DNA of 7,424 bases from Flavobacterium sp. (GTDB taxonomy: Bacteria > Bacteroidota > Bacteroidia > Flavobacteriales > Flavobacteriaceae), in assembly GCA_024709705.1 (NCBI GenBank), contig JANJWE010000004.1, positions 1 to 7,424 on the forward strand. Direction: 5' to 3'. The translations under genes and the position numbers were made by a program. How positions within the stretch are numbered: the first letter of the stretch is position 1; each line of letters opens with the position of its first letter. The notes beneath the pieces were generated by a model that saw only the letters and a program-made list of their open reading frames with translations, was not told the origin of the DNA and searched no databases. Shown here piece after piece: positions 7,251-7,424 of the stretch.

Positions 7251-7424
7251 TGGAAAAGCGTAAATTAAGTTTCTGGGAAATTTGGAACATGAGTTTCGGT
7301 TTTTTGGGAATCCAGTTCGGTTTTGCCCTTCAAGGAGGGTTTATGTCCCGAATTTTTCAAACTCTTGGTGCTAATGTTGATGATATCCCTGGTTTATGGA
7401 TTGCAGCTCCTTTGACAGGACTTT
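7250..7424 (+). CDS. N-terminal part of an MFS sugar transporter, probably for maltose (runs off the window)
   Basis: An ATG at 7250-7252 opens 58 codons to the window edge. The protein begins MEKRKLSFWEIWNMSFGFLG and continues IQFGFALQGGFMSRIFQTLG, then a polar loop (ANVDDIPG) and the start of a second helix (LWIAAPLTG). A short cationic tail, a first membrane helix at about 12-30, the SRIFQTLGA segment and the second helix match the N-terminus of the bacterial MFS transporters related to the GPH/SLC45 sugar symporters that are common in flavobacterial maltose loci. The likely role is proton- or cation-coupled uptake of maltose or a similar disaccharide across the inner membrane, after SusCD import. 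It lies 199 bases after the regulator with its own promoter, so it is separately controlled. The exact substrate is inferred. Confidence 0.85.
   Translation, partial: MEKRKLSFWEIWNMSFGFLGIQFGFALQGGFMSRIFQTLGANVDDIPGLWIAAPLTGL

Overview
The window is the core of a starch/maltodextrin-type polysaccharide utilization locus (PUL) from a member of the Bacteroidota, most likely a Flavobacterium or close relative. The grounds are the SusC/SusD/SusE gene set, the low-GC sequence with long A/T runs, the absence of clear Shine-Dalgarno sequences, and promoter elements of the Bacteroidota type (TTG-N19-TAnnTTTG). The organism is inferred from gene content and style only.

Layout. The left 5.8 kb is one leftward operon: susC-like TonB-dependent porin (2871-5798), susD-like lipoprotein (1258-2859) and susE-like starch-binding lipoprotein (186-1229). 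The gaps are 11 and 28 bases. A strong rho-independent terminator (140-169) follows susE. A further leftward gene starts at 119 and leaves the window after 39 codons. It encodes an exported protein with a signal peptidase I type leader, perhaps a secreted alpha-amylase. A 226-base divergent control region (5799-6024) separates susC from a rightward LacI-family regulator (6025-7050). It holds a perfect 14-base palindrome with a central CG, a typical LacI-family operator. A 199-base leader (7051-7249) precedes the start of a rightward MFS sugar transporter (7250 to the window end).

How the genes work together (inference from family knowledge). SusE and SusD hold glucan chains at the cell surface. 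SusC imports oligosaccharides across the outer membrane using TonB energy. Glycosidases outside the window would shorten them, and the MFS protein would carry maltose or similar sugars across the inner membrane. The LacI-type protein would sense a sugar and control both divergent transcripts. This LacI arrangement differs from the SusR or hybrid two-component control known from many Bacteroides PULs.

The genes themselves are ordinary for flavobacteria. The parts worth a second look are in the non-coding DNA: the operator placed upstream of both divergent promoters, a 21-23 base motif shared by the susC and MFS leaders in opposite orientation to their genes, two mutually exclusive hairpins in the MFS leader of which one covers the first base of the start codon, and the terminator inside the sus gene cluster. 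No RNA gene, CRISPR array, insertion sequence or undescribed protein system was seen.
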